64,000 nucleotides of DNA from positions 1,054,001-1,118,000 of the forward strand of contig JAHQRK010000015.1 of the NCBI GenBank assembly GCA_019828595.1, in the 5' to 3' direction. The notes beneath the pieces are model-generated. The model was not told where the DNA came from, ran no database searches, and saw only the letters and a list, made by a program, of their open reading frames with translations. The DNA comes from Aphanomyces cochlioides (Eukaryota > Oomycota > Saprolegniomycetes > Saprolegniales > Verrucalvaceae). Numbering within the stretch: position 1 is the first letter of the stretch; each line of letters opens with the position of its first letter. Shown here in pieces: positions 21,361-31,266 of the stretch. A program made the translations under genes and the position numbers.

Positions 21361-23637
21361 ATGCCGAAGAAGAGTCAGCCCAAAGGTCTTGCTGTGCCAG
21401 AGACCGTCGCAATCGCTGCCATAGAGGCTGGCGACGACGTGATTTGCTTGCGTATTGTTGATCGCACAGGTGGTCAATATAACACAATGCTTACTCACTT
21501 CACCAGGTGGTTGACTTTGCACCATCCATCGTCGGTTCGCCAGGGTGAAATTCTCTTACCTCTTCCTTACAATGTTTGCAAGATGTACCTCTCTTACGTC
21601 TCTGTGAAAAGAGACTCAAAAGGCGACGAAGTGGTGCCACGACGACACAATTCCTTCTCGACAATAAATGGCTACAGAAACGCTATCAAATTTCTGTACA
21701 AGGAGAGGACTTTGATTGCATCAAAGGAAGTAGATGAAACATTGTCGGGTGAGCCAGTTCATATATGTTTGAATGACCCGCAGCGTGATAGATTTTACAA
21801 AAGGCTATAAGAAAAGGGTAGCGCAATTGAAAGAAGAAGGCGAAATTGCCATGGTTGAAGGAAAGACACCAATGTCCAAAGAGGGTTCTGTGCAATTTAG
21901 AGAATTTCGTCTTATCTCAGGTTATAGGATATGTATATCTCGCTGAGAAGGCAGTGAGACAAGGTGTCAAGGTGGAGCAGTACTCAGGAATGCATTGCTT
22001 TCTGCTGTTGTCCTGGAATCTCATGGCACGCGCTGTTTCTGTCGCGTCAGTTAGGTGTGATCATATCAATTGGGATGGTAATACTCTCCGATAATGAATT
22101 GTCTAATTTATATAGGCGACGCCATGGTTATTAAGTTTGGTCGCATGAAAAACGACCAAGAAGGCAAATTGTGCTACCCTAAGCACGTGTATGCAAATCC
22201 AAAGCAGCCGTCAATTTGCGCTGTACTAAGGTAACATGATTGTATGACGAAAACTCTATTTGATTTAGCTTGGGGGTTCTTGTGCTTACGAGGGGATCTC
22301 ATCGTAGAGACTCGTCAACGCTTGTGTTTGGAGCCCATGCTAAAGAGAAATTCTCTGCATGGGTCCTCAGAACGTGTCAGCAGTGTGAAAATGATATCGC
22401 AGCCATAGGAATCTCTGTGACAGACGTCGGGACACACTCATTTCGGAAAGGTGTCTCTACAGCTTTGTCTAGCTGTCCTGGTGGGCCTCAAGCTGTTTCA
22501 GTTTGGCTTCGTGCCGGATGGAGCTTGGGAAATGTCCAAAATCGATATATATTTGCTGTACCTGGTGGCGTTCAGCAATGTGGACGAGCCGCCGCTGGTA
22601 TACTGAAGATGATGGGCATGATTTCATTTCATCTCTTAGGATTAGACATGAATACTACAGAGTTTGCTATGCTACCCCCGCATTTCAACGGCAAAGTCAT
22701 GTCTGTTGAGGAATGGGAGTCAATTTTGCCAGGGTTTAGAAGCTTCTACCCATCATCCTTTCGTTCAGTGTTGCCCTATCTACTTGCTTCGGTCGCATAT
22801 CATCATGTTTGGCTTAGCCAAACACTTGACCCATCGCACCCGTGTTTTCTGTCACGAATTTGGACGTCTGGGCTTCTTTTTAGACTTGCCAAATCGGTGC
22901 ACACAGGTGTCCTTCACAATCCAGTGACAATGATGACAGTTACGGGAATACCTCCCCATGTCTGCCTTAGTGATCGAATGGAAAATGTATAGAAGAGCCT
23001 TACCAGACTTGTTTCTGAAGTGAAGACACAGTTGGAATCCATACCAACTCATATGAGAGAAATCCTGGCGAGTCACAGTGCATCTTGCCTGCATATGGCT
23101 TTGAATATGTCTGTGATTGACGAACGAATCGACTATCGGACTCATGCGTGCCTTCAGGATCTCTTGAATATAACGCAGGGCCGAGACAGCAGCCAGCGTC
23201 ACTCTCCAGCTCCTTCTGACAATCCACCAACTACATATCAGACGTGGCATTGGGGAAATAGGTTGCACTGTGTTCCCCAAGGATACAAATTTCCAAAATG
23301 CAAGGTATTTGACCTTTGGAACTTGTGGTGGCAAGGGAATAAAACAGAAGGAATCGACCCACTTAGATCCCATAGGTCGTGGGATTTGTCGAAAGCAGAT
23401 TCCACAAATTTGTTTAAAACTCGCCAGATCATCACAACTATCATGTCTTTCTCAAATCTCACTGAAGCACAAGTATCGAAATTGAATTTCCCTCAACAAC
23501 AAGATGTCTATGAAAGTGCTTTTATTGCATTCATTCAAGGGCTTTATGGCACCATGTCCGACGCTGAATGGCGTTCCAAGCGTATTGACGAGCTCAACTA
23601 CATAACTTTGTACGATTCAATTAAAAGAAAGCAATAA
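21361..23637 (+). pseudogene. Crypton tyrosine recombinase with GCR1-like C-terminus
   Basis: Cryptons move by a tyrosine recombinase. The ATG at 21361 opens a SAM-like N-terminal domain (LTHFTRWLTLHHP, SYVSVKRD). Three introns are clear: 21885-21927, 22078-22115 and 22231-22268 (43, 38, 38 bases, GT-AG). Joined, the exons give the first catalytic Arg region (LLLSWNLMARAVSVASVR), then HSFRKG (the HxxR box) and WLRAGWSLGNVQNRYIF with the candidate nucleophile Tyr. The tail (TWHWGNRLHCVPQGYKFP, LWNLWW) resembles GCR1-like DNA-binding domains of Cryptons. Two defects: one extra A in a run near 21799-21802, and an in-frame TAG at 22990-22992 between catalytic domain and tail. Otherwise open to 23637. 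Confidence 0.82.
21361..23637 (+). mobile_element. Crypton DNA transposon (ends not defined)
   Basis: Cryptons lack terminal inverted repeats, so only the coding span is given. The pogo-like repeats at 21074 and 24740 enclose it and may belong to an unrelated element. Confidence 0.65.
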
Positions 23638-23802
23638 TGTATCATGTATTAAATGCAGACGCATGCACTTTCACGTTTACGCAAATGCAAATGATTCAGA
23701 CCATAACTACAACAAGCAAACGAAAGGACTGGATATTCTGTCACGATGGAGTCAAACCAGCGCGACTCAGCGAGTCAAATTGCCTGTCAAACTGGCAACT
23801 AA

Positions 23803-23904
23803 AAAGCACACAACACCAGGCAGACGGACCACATTGAGACGACAGTACAGGCCAAAGCAAACAACACCAGGCAGACGGACCACAACGAGACGATAATACA
23901 GACC
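23803..23904. repeat. Tandem duplication, 51 bases x 2
   Basis: Units start at 23803 and 23854 and differ at only a few positions. Confidence 0.8.
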
Positions 23905-24739
23905 AGAAATGTTGCAGACGGCGCCACCAGACAAAGTTCTTCCACCCAGCGAGCAAGACGAACAAACTATTTATCCACCACACACGAAACAGTGACATAG
24001 AGATCACGACATGCCCTAAACAGTAGTTTGATGATTAGTAAGTGTATGTTTTCAATGCTTACCTGTTCCAGCGATCGCCACGTTTGGCGTGTCGTCATGA
24101 ACTTCGTCAATTTCCTCCTGCGAGAAGTTGGCCACACAGCAACTCCAAAAATGCAGATTGATTACTTCTCAACAATGATATTAAATAGATTTTCAAAGGA
24201 TTTCGTGCTTGTTTCGTTGGTCAAATATCCATAAATATAAGATTTTGTATTCGCATAGTAGCCTCAAGACAAAATGATTCTGTATGTAACAACACCTGGT
24301 ACACGACATTCAACAAACAACTGCATTGTGGAATGACCCCTTGGAGGCAAGACATGGCTTCAAGTCTCCAAGTGCATACAAGAACGCTTGTTCAGTCAGC
24401 GTATTTGGAATGAATCGGTGTGGGCGGCGTGCATGATGACTGAGTGCTAACTCTCACCTTCGTCGATCATCTTCAGCATAGCCACCTTGTCGTCCATACT
24501 CAAGTCAACTATGCTTCCTGAGCTGAGTGAGGATGTGGCTGTTTATCAAAATAGACCAGAAAACGCCTGCTCGTATTCAACCTTAAACGCTGTTACTCCT
24601 CTCATCTGTCAATATTACTGTGTTCAGCTTCAAAGGGTTTTGTTCAATCTAGCAATGCCGCTATCAATGAAAATCTGTCCGTGGATCCAAAACATGTTCA
24701 TTTTGAAAGGCGTTTAGCTATCCGAGGTGTTTAAAGTGG

Positions 24740-24753
24740 CAGGTTTTACTGTA
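24740..24753 (-). repeat. pogo-like terminal repeat, right
   Basis: CAGGTTTTACTGTA, the exact reverse complement of 21074-21087. Both ends also have an AAAGGCGTTNAGCTAT block nearby (about 21131 and 24704), but in direct orientation. Confidence 0.4.
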
Positions 24754-24827
24754 TATACTTTGTGTCCCAGTATACATTGTAGCACCTGCCATACGATCCG
24801 AGGTGATTGACAAAACGCAGTAACATT

Positions 24828-24843
24828 CGCCTAGTGTTTACAG
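24828..24843 (+). promoter_or_regulatory. CGCC-TTACA upstream element
   Basis: CGCCTAGTGTTTACAG, 79 bases before the ATG at 24907. One of nine copies of CGCCTWGYRYTTACA found upstream of LPMO genes in this window. Confidence 0.6.
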
Positions 24844-24906
24844 TCGTCTCAGCATCTCTGGACCAGTGTCACGACCTCCCCAACGCACAATTCAATTCGA
24901 ATCGCC

Positions 24907-26063
24907 ATGATCACTACCATCGCAACGGTCCTCTTCGCCCTCGCTGCCACTGCCCATGGCCATGGCAACCTTGTCGATCCATTCCCAGACTTCATTGACC
25001 CCAACAGTGACACACGCAATTCTGCGGTACGCTTGATGGCCCCAAGGTCCTTCCTGGTGATCAATACAACACGAGCCCTGAAGACAACACCAAGGCGTTC
25101 ACCAAGAACATCCAAGCGTCGTCGTACAAGACTTTGAAAGACTTTGTCGTCGCCAACCCTGACAAGTGCGGCACTTGCGGTCTCACCAAGGAAAACGGTG
25201 CCAAGAAGACACTCAACGCTGATGGCAATGTCTACTGGGGCCACGGCACTGAAGGATTCACGCCATCCCACGAAGGTCCTTGCGAACTCTGGTGCGACGA
25301 CACCCAAGTCTTCCAAAACGACAACTGCGCCCGCAATGTCAAGAACGGCACGATGCCTATCGATACGTCCAAGTGCAACGGCGCCAGCCGATTGACGATA
25401 TACTGGTTGGCTCTCCACAGCCCATCATGGCAAATCTACATCAACTGCGTGTCTTTGGCCGGTGGCGCTGCTCCTAGCCCATCGTCGTCCAAGCCATCCT
25501 CGGCCCCAACGATGAAACCTACAAGCAGCCCGATCACTCCTACTCCTTCTGAAGATCCTTACACGCCATACCCTTCGGAAAGCCCTTACACCCCAACACC
25601 TTCTGAAGACCCTTACACTCCTTACCCCTCGGACAGCCCAAGCACTCCTTACCCTTCGGAAAGCCCTTATACTCCTACGCCTTCCGAAGATCCTTACACT
25701 CCTTACCCCTCGGAGAGCCCTTACACCCCCACTCCTTCCGACGACCCCTACACACCTTACCCATCGGACAGCCCTAACACTCCTTCCCCTGCCACACCAT
25801 CGCCTCCTTCCAACAGACAAGTGCAAGGTTACTATCAATGCGGCGGTAAAAACTACAACGGTCCTACTCAATGCGCCAGTGATTTCCACTGCAACAAGTG
25901 GAACGAATGGTACAGCCAATGTGTCCCCAGCGAGTCGGCCGACGTCGGTGTCCCTACTTGGGGTCAGTGCGGTGGCAGCGGCTTCAACGGCTCGACCAAC
26001 TGCCAATCGACCGATGTGTGAAAAGTCCACAACGAATGGTACAGCCAATGCGTTCCAAAGTAA
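24907..26063 (+). pseudogene. AA17-type LPMO with two CBM1, one frameshift and one stop
   Basis: Signal peptide MITTIATVLFALAATAHG, mature start HGNLVDP. One base is missing near 25013 (after NSDT), after which the frame is open for nearly 1 kb: QFCGTLDGPKVLPG is expected at the join, then [19 protein letters not shown] with the second copper His. The linker is long, with about six copies of the SEDPYTPYPS-type repeat. Two CBM1 modules follow. In the second, the codon for the DVCKVHNEW cysteine is TGA (26019-26021), a TGC-to-TGA change; the frame then continues to VPK and TAA at 26061. Both defects are single-base. Confidence 0.88.
25541..25790 (+). repeat. Coding minisatellite in LPMO linker
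   Basis: A 54-base unit, about (P)SEDPYTPYPSDSP plus TPT, repeated about six times with Asp/Glu and Ser/Tyr variation. The same unit appears about three times at 17437-17605 and in broken form at 19858-20035, so copy number varies between paralogs while frame is kept. Confidence 0.8.
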
Positions 26064-26884
26064 AACAAATGATCGAGTCAAAGTAGAGCGTTGCATGTCA
26101 TGTGAATAATTCAAATGTTCTTTAATCATCACCACATCTTCCGTGTTGAGTAGTCACTTCCACTGCGTCCTTATCGAGAGCTGTTTGCTATACAATAGGA
26201 CTTGCGCTGGAGTCTGTTGCCTCGGTTCATGTTTGAAACTGTGCGTTGTCTGTCTCAAGCTGGACAAGGCGATGGCAGCATGGTTAGTCGTCCAGGACAG
26301 CAAGTTACTCTGCATGATGGACAATGAGTTTGTGAGGTTGACCACCATTTGAGAGATGAATAGGTAGTCGAGATGCGTTTGGTCTGCTTGAGAGGGCTCC
26401 ATGATCGAATCCACGCATTGGATGTGGGCGAAGATGGGGTTACTTGATGATGATTATTTTCCCTTCCGTCTGTTGTCTCGATCCACGGGCTCAACACTTT
26501 CAAGACGTTCCCAAAGATACGAATCGTCGTGTCCATCTGGCGCCGAGGTGACAAGTGCATGTTTCTTCGCATGAGGAGGATTGACTCTGTCGTACAACTG
26601 TGGAGAGTATAAAGAGATTCGTGCACTTGGCTTCCTCTGCTCCATTCCTTGAAGAACGCAAGGATGGTTCTGAGTCAGAACGTCAAACAACATTACACCC
26701 GCTGTTATATGTTGGTTTGTATGGCTTTCAACGATTTGACTGCCAGATGGCTCGCCTCTGCTTTACTGGGAAAGTTGTCCAAGTTGTATCTCCATGACGC
26801 CGGAATACCGCAGTTGGCCGTGATGATGCAGAGTTGACCAGCAAAGCAGTCTGGAACTGTCAGGGCTGGTCATCGAAGTTTGTT
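26064..26884. other. Intergenic, nothing recognised
   Basis: Only overlapping short frames of no known family. Confidence 0.5.
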
Positions 26885-26900
26885 CGCCTAGTATTTACAT
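26885..26900 (+). promoter_or_regulatory. CGCC-TTACA upstream element
   Basis: CGCCTAGTATTTACAT, 83 bases before the ATG at 26968. Confidence 0.6.
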
Positions 26901-26967
26901 CTGCACCACCGTCTCTTTTGCCCTTCCCAGCTTTCACTCTCAAGTTTATTCTCCAATTCGACGCAAC

Positions 26968-27909
26968 ATGATCACTACATTTACCGCTTTCCTGTTTGCC
27001 ATCGCATCGACTGCAAATGGGCACGGTGCCCTCTTCAATCCATTGCCAACCTTCAAGCCCAACATTGACATCACCCAATTTTGCGGCACAATTGACGGCC
27101 CCAATGTTCTGCCTGGTGACCAGTACAACACAAGTCCCGAAGCCAATACAAACGCGTTCACAACTCACTTCAAGGCGTCTTCTTACAAGACTTTGAAAGA
27201 TTTTGTCGTTGCCAACCCAAGCACTTGTGGTGCTTGTGGTGTTACGCTTGAAGATGGCACTCCTCGTGACCTCCCCGCCAATGGGGAAATCTACTGGCGC
27301 CACGACCCTTCAGAAGGGTTTGTGGCTTCCCATGAAGGTCCTTGTGAAGTCTGGTGCGACAGCAAACGCGTATTCCAAAACGACAACTGTGCTCGCAACG
27401 TAAAGAACGGCACGATGGTCATCAATCCTTCAGATTGTAAAGGAGCCAGCCGTCTTTCCGTCTACTGGCTCGCTCTTCACAGCCCACAGTGGCAAACGTA
27501 CATCAACTGTGTGCAATTGACTGGAGGAGCTCCAAGTCCCCCGTCGTCGAGTCCAACGACTGCTCCGTCGACTAAACCGACACCCGCCCCTACACCCACA
27601 CCATCGACAAGCCCTTATACGTATCCCCCATCAAATCGCCCATCCACTTCGACACCATCCAAGAGCCCCTCAACCTCAGTTCCATCCATGAGCCCTTCAA
27701 CATCTGCTCCAACGAAGAGCCCTTCGACCCCTCGTCCTTCCAGTAACCCCATTACTTCTCGTCCAGCCACGCCATCTCCTTCGTCAAATGGACAAGTCCA
27801 AGGCTATCACCAATGCGGGGGGCTCAACTACAAGGGCGCAACTCAATGCGTCAGTGGTTTCCATTGCAACACTTGGAATGAATGGTACAGCCAATGTATT
27901 CCCAACTAG
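26968..27909 (+). CDS. AA17-type LPMO with one CBM1 module
   Basis: A secreted copper monooxygenase of 313 residues, intact and intronless. Signal peptide 1-18 (MITTFTAFLFAIASTANG), mature His19 (HGALFNPLP). The second copper His is residue 122 ([10 protein letters not shown]). The WHHG found in most paralogs is RHDPSEG here. WQTYINC replaces WQIYINC. A Ser/Thr/Pro linker of about 85 residues (PTPAPTPTPSTSPY, then TPSKSPSTS-like units) leads to a single CBM1 at about 277-313 with NEWYSQC and the ending IPN. The signal peptide and first exon-equivalent resemble the broken gene at 24907 just upstream, suggesting tandem duplication; it lacks that gene's second CBM1 and its SEDPYTPYPS repeat. Confidence 0.9.
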   Translation: MITTFTAFLFAIASTANGHGALFNPLPTFKPNIDITQFCGTIDGPNVLPGDQYNTSPEANTNAFTTHFKASSYKTLKDFVVANPSTCGACGVTLEDGTPRDLPANGEIYWRHDPSEGFVASHEGPCEVWCDSKRVFQNDNCARNVKNGTMVINPSDCKGASRLSVYWLALHSPQWQTYINCVQLTGGAPSPPSSSPTTAPSTKPTPAPTPTPSTSPYTYPPSNRPSTSTPSKSPSTSVPSMSPSTSAPTKSPSTPRPSSNPITSRPATPSPSSNGQVQGYHQCGGLNYKGATQCVSGFHCNTWNEWYSQCIPN

Positions 27910-28011
27910 ATTCGAAAGATTAACAATTATATGTAATGTGAATTTGAGTGAAGTTGATTTCAATTTTGCATTAAGGATCTATCTAAAATGCTGCGACATA
28001 CTATCTACTTA

Positions 28012-28633
28012 GAGCATCCGCACCGCGTAGGGTATCGTTAGGCTAAAATTGGAATGCGTAAATCAAAGTTTAGCATGGACAACACGAATCTCCACACCGC
28101 GAGCCATTGTAAATGCTATTGCAAAGCCAATTGCCATATGTTCTCTGTCAATCCCAGCTGCTCTCATACTGTCGAGACTGATGATGACCTCGTGGATCTT
28201 TACATTCAACGGCTTGTAGCCCACTCCAATGCGACTACAGCGACGCCGCTGAACGGTACCATTCATCATTCTCGTGAGTTCCAGCGTTGAAATCATCGGC
28301 AACACGCAGCCAAAACGCGTCCAGCCTCTGGCCATTCCCCATGATAGAGTCTTGAGATATCGTCAACCAACTGGAACAAAGTTTTTCGTCGTCAACTTGA
28401 CGGAAGTTCTTTCCGCGTCGGCGCTTTGGCGCGCTTTCTTCGGGCATGGCAGCGGTGTGACTCAACAGATGCGCTTTACAATATAGTGTATTCTCGTAGG
28501 GTAATTTTCCCTAGCAGTTTCCACTACGCTAAAATAGAATGCGATATGTACTACGCAGTGTAGGCCGGTTTTCCTCGCATGTATGCTATATTTAGGTTTA
28601 GCATGCCATTTGGCCTGTGCGGTGCGGATGCTC
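28012..28633 (-). mobile_element. Harbinger-derived deletion element (MITE-like)
   Basis: 622 bases between inverted repeats GAGCATCCGCACCGC, flanked on both sides by the 3-base target duplication TTA (28009-28011 and 28634-28636). It keeps part of the SANT/Myb-like gene but no transposase, so it must have been moved by a related full element. It landed in the last codons of the LPMO gene on the minus strand. Confidence 0.92.
28235..28447 (-). pseudogene. Harbinger SANT/Myb-like protein fragment
   Basis: From the ATG at 28447: a basic KRRRGK run, then FRQVDDEKLCSSWLTISQDS and RLDAFWLRVADDFN, the SANT-like fold that partners Harbinger transposases. The rest of the protein (coiled C-terminal part) is missing. 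It overlaps nothing but the extended tail region of the LPMO frame, which ends at 28462. Confidence 0.7.
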
Positions 28634-29712
28634 TTAGGAACGCATTGACTGTAGTAGTCGTTGAGGACTTTGCAAACATCGCTCGATTTACACTTGGTCG
28701 GACCAGAATATGTGCTTCCACCGCATTGAGCCCACGTAGACAGCCCTGCTTCTCCTTTGGAATCTTCTGGCACGCATTGGCTGTATGAATCGGCTACATT
28801 CTTGCAATGGTAGCCGTTTGGACATTGAGTTGGTCCTTTGTATTGATTGCCACCGCATTGCTGCCAAGGCTGGAGTTGTCCATTCGAGCCAGACGATGGT
28901 TCTGGGGGTGAGGCGTACGAGCTACTGGATGGTGTGGGGGGATACGGACTGCTTGAAGGGGTGTTGGGATATTCAGAGTGCGAATGCAAGGGGGCGTCGG
29001 AGGGAGAGTATGGGTCTGGAGAAGGAGCTTCCGTGGGTTGCTTCGTGGGGGCGTAGGAAGAAGTGTACGGACTTTGAGAGGGTTCTTGTGTGGGGTTCAT
29101 CGAGGGCACGCTGGAACTTTGGGAAGGGGTTGGGGGGACAGGCCCTCCGTTGGACAAGGGCACGCAGTTGAGATAAATTTGCCACTGTGGAGTGTGGAGA
29201 GCAAGCCAATACACCGTCAGCAGTTTGGCTCCTTGGCACTTGGCCGCATCCAGCTTCATGGCTCCCGTGGGAACGTTCTTGGCACAGTTGTCGTCGTGGA
29301 AGACGCGGTTCTCGTCACACCAAACCTCGCATGGTCCTTCATGAGAGTTCAAAATGCCCTCTGTGCCGTGCGCCCAGTGAATTGTTCCATCGGCTGGGAG
29401 CTGCTGTGGAGTTCCGTTGGGGTTGGTAATGCCGCAGGCCCCGCAAGAGGTGTCTTTGGCCTTGATCAAGTCGCGAATCGTTTTGAAGGCAGATGCTTTC
29501 ATATTGCGGGTGAACGCATTGGTGTTTTCTCCCGGACTGGTGTTGTAGGCACTGCCTGGAAGAATCGAGGGGCCGTCCAGAGTGCCGCAAAACTGGCTCG
29601 TGTCGCTGTTGGGGTTGTTCCACGTCACGGTGGGAGATACAAGACCGCCGTGGCCGTGAACAGACACAGCGGCGGCAATGAGAATCGTTGGAAGCAAGCT
29701 TGAAGGGGGCAT
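28462..29712 (-). CDS. AA17-type LPMO with two CBM1 and a transposon-derived tail
   Basis: 416 codons open. Signal peptide 1-20, mature His21 (HGGLVSP), catalytic module to about 205 with the second copper His124 ([10 protein letters not shown]) and WQIYLNC. A Ser/Pro/Tyr linker leads to CBM1 modules at about 285-318 (DSYSQC) and 324-360 (DYYSQC, VPK). The native protein should end at Lys360. A Harbinger MITE inserted at the TAA of CCTAAGTAG: joining the two flanks gives Pro-Lys-stop, so the insertion displaced the stop codon. The frame now runs 56 residues into the element (SIRTAQAKWHAK to VKRIC) and stops at 28462. The tail includes three Cys and many basic residues. Whether this allele makes a stable protein is unknown. 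Confidence 0.88.
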   Translation of the reverse strand: MPPSSLLPTILIAAAVSVHGHGGLVSPTVTWNNPNSDTSQFCGTLDGPSILPGSAYNTSPGENTNAFTRNMKASAFKTIRDLIKAKDTSCGACGITNPNGTPQQLPADGTIHWAHGTEGILNSHEGPCEVWCDENRVFHDDNCAKNVPTGAMKLDAAKCQGAKLLTVYWLALHTPQWQIYLNCVPLSNGGPVPPTPSQSSSVPSMNPTQEPSQSPYTSSYAPTKQPTEAPSPDPYSPSDAPLHSHSEYPNTPSSSPYPPTPSSSSYASPPEPSSGSNGQLQPWQQCGGNQYKGPTQCPNGYHCKNVADSYSQCVPEDSKGEAGLSTWAQCGGSTYSGPTKCKSSDVCKVLNDYYSQCVPKSIRTAQAKWHAKPKYSIHARKTGLHCVVHIAFYFSVVETARENYPTRIHYIVKRIC

Positions 29713-30195
29713 GTTCGGTGGCTGGTATATTGCTTTATGCGTTGAGTATTGACATCCCTGTCGCTGTGTAAAGAGTCCAAGATGAGGGCGCTGCGGTTTC
29801 TACCTGAGCTGATATTATACGCCGTATAAACCTTGCACGATCACCTCTCGTTCATGGAAAGAACATTAATGCTGCTGCAGATGTCTACATCCCTTTCGCT
29901 TAGTTGATTTCTCTGCTGGAGAAGAGCTAAATGTTCGAAGAAATTCCGTCGAGATGGTGTCTTTCTTCATTGCAGGATATGTCGCTCCGGTTGAGACCAA
30001 CCGCGACCTCCACTCGCGGCTTGGCTTAGGTTGGTCTCCCATGAGGTTACCCCATTACTGCAGCAATGGTGGAAGACCTTCCTTTGCGGTCCCTAAGGTT
30101 TGCAGTGGCGAGAGCAAGATTTTGGATTCAAGTGATGACCTCTGTCAGGAGAGGGTCGTCATGGACATGGCAAGTTAAAACATTAAATTCATCAC
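29713..30195. other. Intergenic between two minus-strand genes
   Basis: Holds the promoter of the LPMO at 29712 and the 3' flank of the next gene. An ATTATACGCCGTATAA palindrome lies near 29813. Confidence 0.4.
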
Positions 30196-31266
30196 TTATT
30201 CTTGGACACAGTGGCTCGAGCCGACGTCGATTTCCTTGCACACATAGCCTTCCACGCATGAGGCTGGGCCGACAAAGTCGTCACCACCGCAACGTTCCCA
30301 AGCGCCAGCTAGTTGGACACCTTCAACAGCGTTGGCCGATTCAGTCGAGTCAGTGGTGGCACCGACTTCAACGCATTGGCTGTAGCCAACATCGGTTTCT
30401 TGGCATTCGTAGCCTTCGACGCAGGTGGAAGGACCATTGAAGTCTGTACCAGCGCATTGGGCCCACGCAGCAGCAAGTTGGACGCCATCGACAGAGGCAG
30501 ACTCGGTGCCTTCGGCCGAGTTGATTTGGAAACCTTCGGTCGAAACACCAGCGTCCGAGTTGATTTGGAAGCCTTCAGTCGAAGCTCCGTCGGCCAATTC
30601 AGAGACAGAGTTTTCGTCAGGGTTTGAGTCTTCGGACTTGGAAACGTTGATCACATCCGAGGTTTGGACTTGAACACATTGGCTGTAGCCAACATCGGTT
30701 TCTTGGCATTCGTAGCCTTCGACGCAAGCGGAAGGACCGGTGAAGTCCGTACCAGCGCATTGGGCCCACGCGGCAGCGAGTTGGACGCCATCAGCAGAGG
30801 CAGACTCGGTACCTTCGGCCGAGTTGATTTGGAATCCTTCGGTGAAATCACCATCGGCAGTCGAGTCGGTGTATTCGTTGGAGGCTACAACGGTGTCGAC
30901 TTTAATACATTGGCTGAAGCCGACATCAGTTTCTTGGCACTCGTAGCCTTCAACACATTCACTGGATTCGACGTAGTCGGTGCCAGCGCATTGCGCCCAC
31001 GCAGCCACGTGTTGGACTCCTTCCACCGAGTTGTTATCGCTCGAGCTGGCCGAGTAACCGCGCAAGGAGCCGCGGGAGACTTGAGCAACTTCGACACATT
31101 GGCTGTAGCCAACGTCCGTTTCTTGGCATTCATAACCTTCGACACATTCGGACGACCCAACGTAGTCGTTGCCAGCGCACTGAGCCCAAGCAGCCACTTG
31201 GTTCGTGTCTTGTGCATGTGCAGTAGAGTAGACGAGGAACGCCGCGGCAAGCGATGGGATCTTCAT
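30196..31266 (-). CDS. Secreted protein of five CBM1-like modules
   Basis: 356 residues, no catalytic domain. Signal peptide 1-18 (ends TAHA, then QDTNQ). Five modules follow, each starting AWAQCAG or AWERCGG, then CVEGYECQETDVGYSQC or a close variant; all keep four cysteines. Linkers are acidic, Ser-rich and partly repeated (STEGFQINS occurs several times), unlike the Pro-rich LPMO linkers. The usual CBM1 aromatic pair before the last Cys (WYSQC, YYSQC) is GYSQC here, so one platform aromatic is missing, and module 5 has GSSHC and lacks both. Function is inferred: multivalent binding to cellulose or another wall glucan, perhaps as wall glue or a scaffold, like oomycete CBEL-type lectins but without their PAN domains. 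Located inside the LPMO cluster, transcribed with the minus-strand gene at 29712. Confidence 0.88.
   Translation of the reverse strand: MKIPSLAAAFLVYSTAHAQDTNQVAAWAQCAGNDYVGSSECVEGYECQETDVGYSQCVEVAQVSRGSLRGYSASSSDNNSVEGVQHVAAWAQCAGTDYVESSECVEGYECQETDVGFSQCIKVDTVVASNEYTDSTADGDFTEGFQINSAEGTESASADGVQLAAAWAQCAGTDFTGPSACVEGYECQETDVGYSQCVQVQTSDVINVSKSEDSNPDENSVSELADGASTEGFQINSDAGVSTEGFQINSAEGTESASVDGVQLAAAWAQCAGTDFNGPSTCVEGYECQETDVGYSQCVEVGATTDSTESANAVEGVQLAGAWERCGGDDFVGPASCVEGYVCKEIDVGSSHCVQE

Larger units (their letters stand above)
23638..24827. other. Intergenic with a 51-base tandem duplication
   Basis: No gene recognised. A 51-base unit (AACACCAGGCAGACGGACCA core) occurs twice at 23803-23904. 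Confidence 0.5.

Noticed and set aside
25425..26135. 236-codon minus frame of RRxRSxR repeats
   Set aside because: Antisense of the SEDPYTPYPS linker and CBM1 modules of the gene at 24907.
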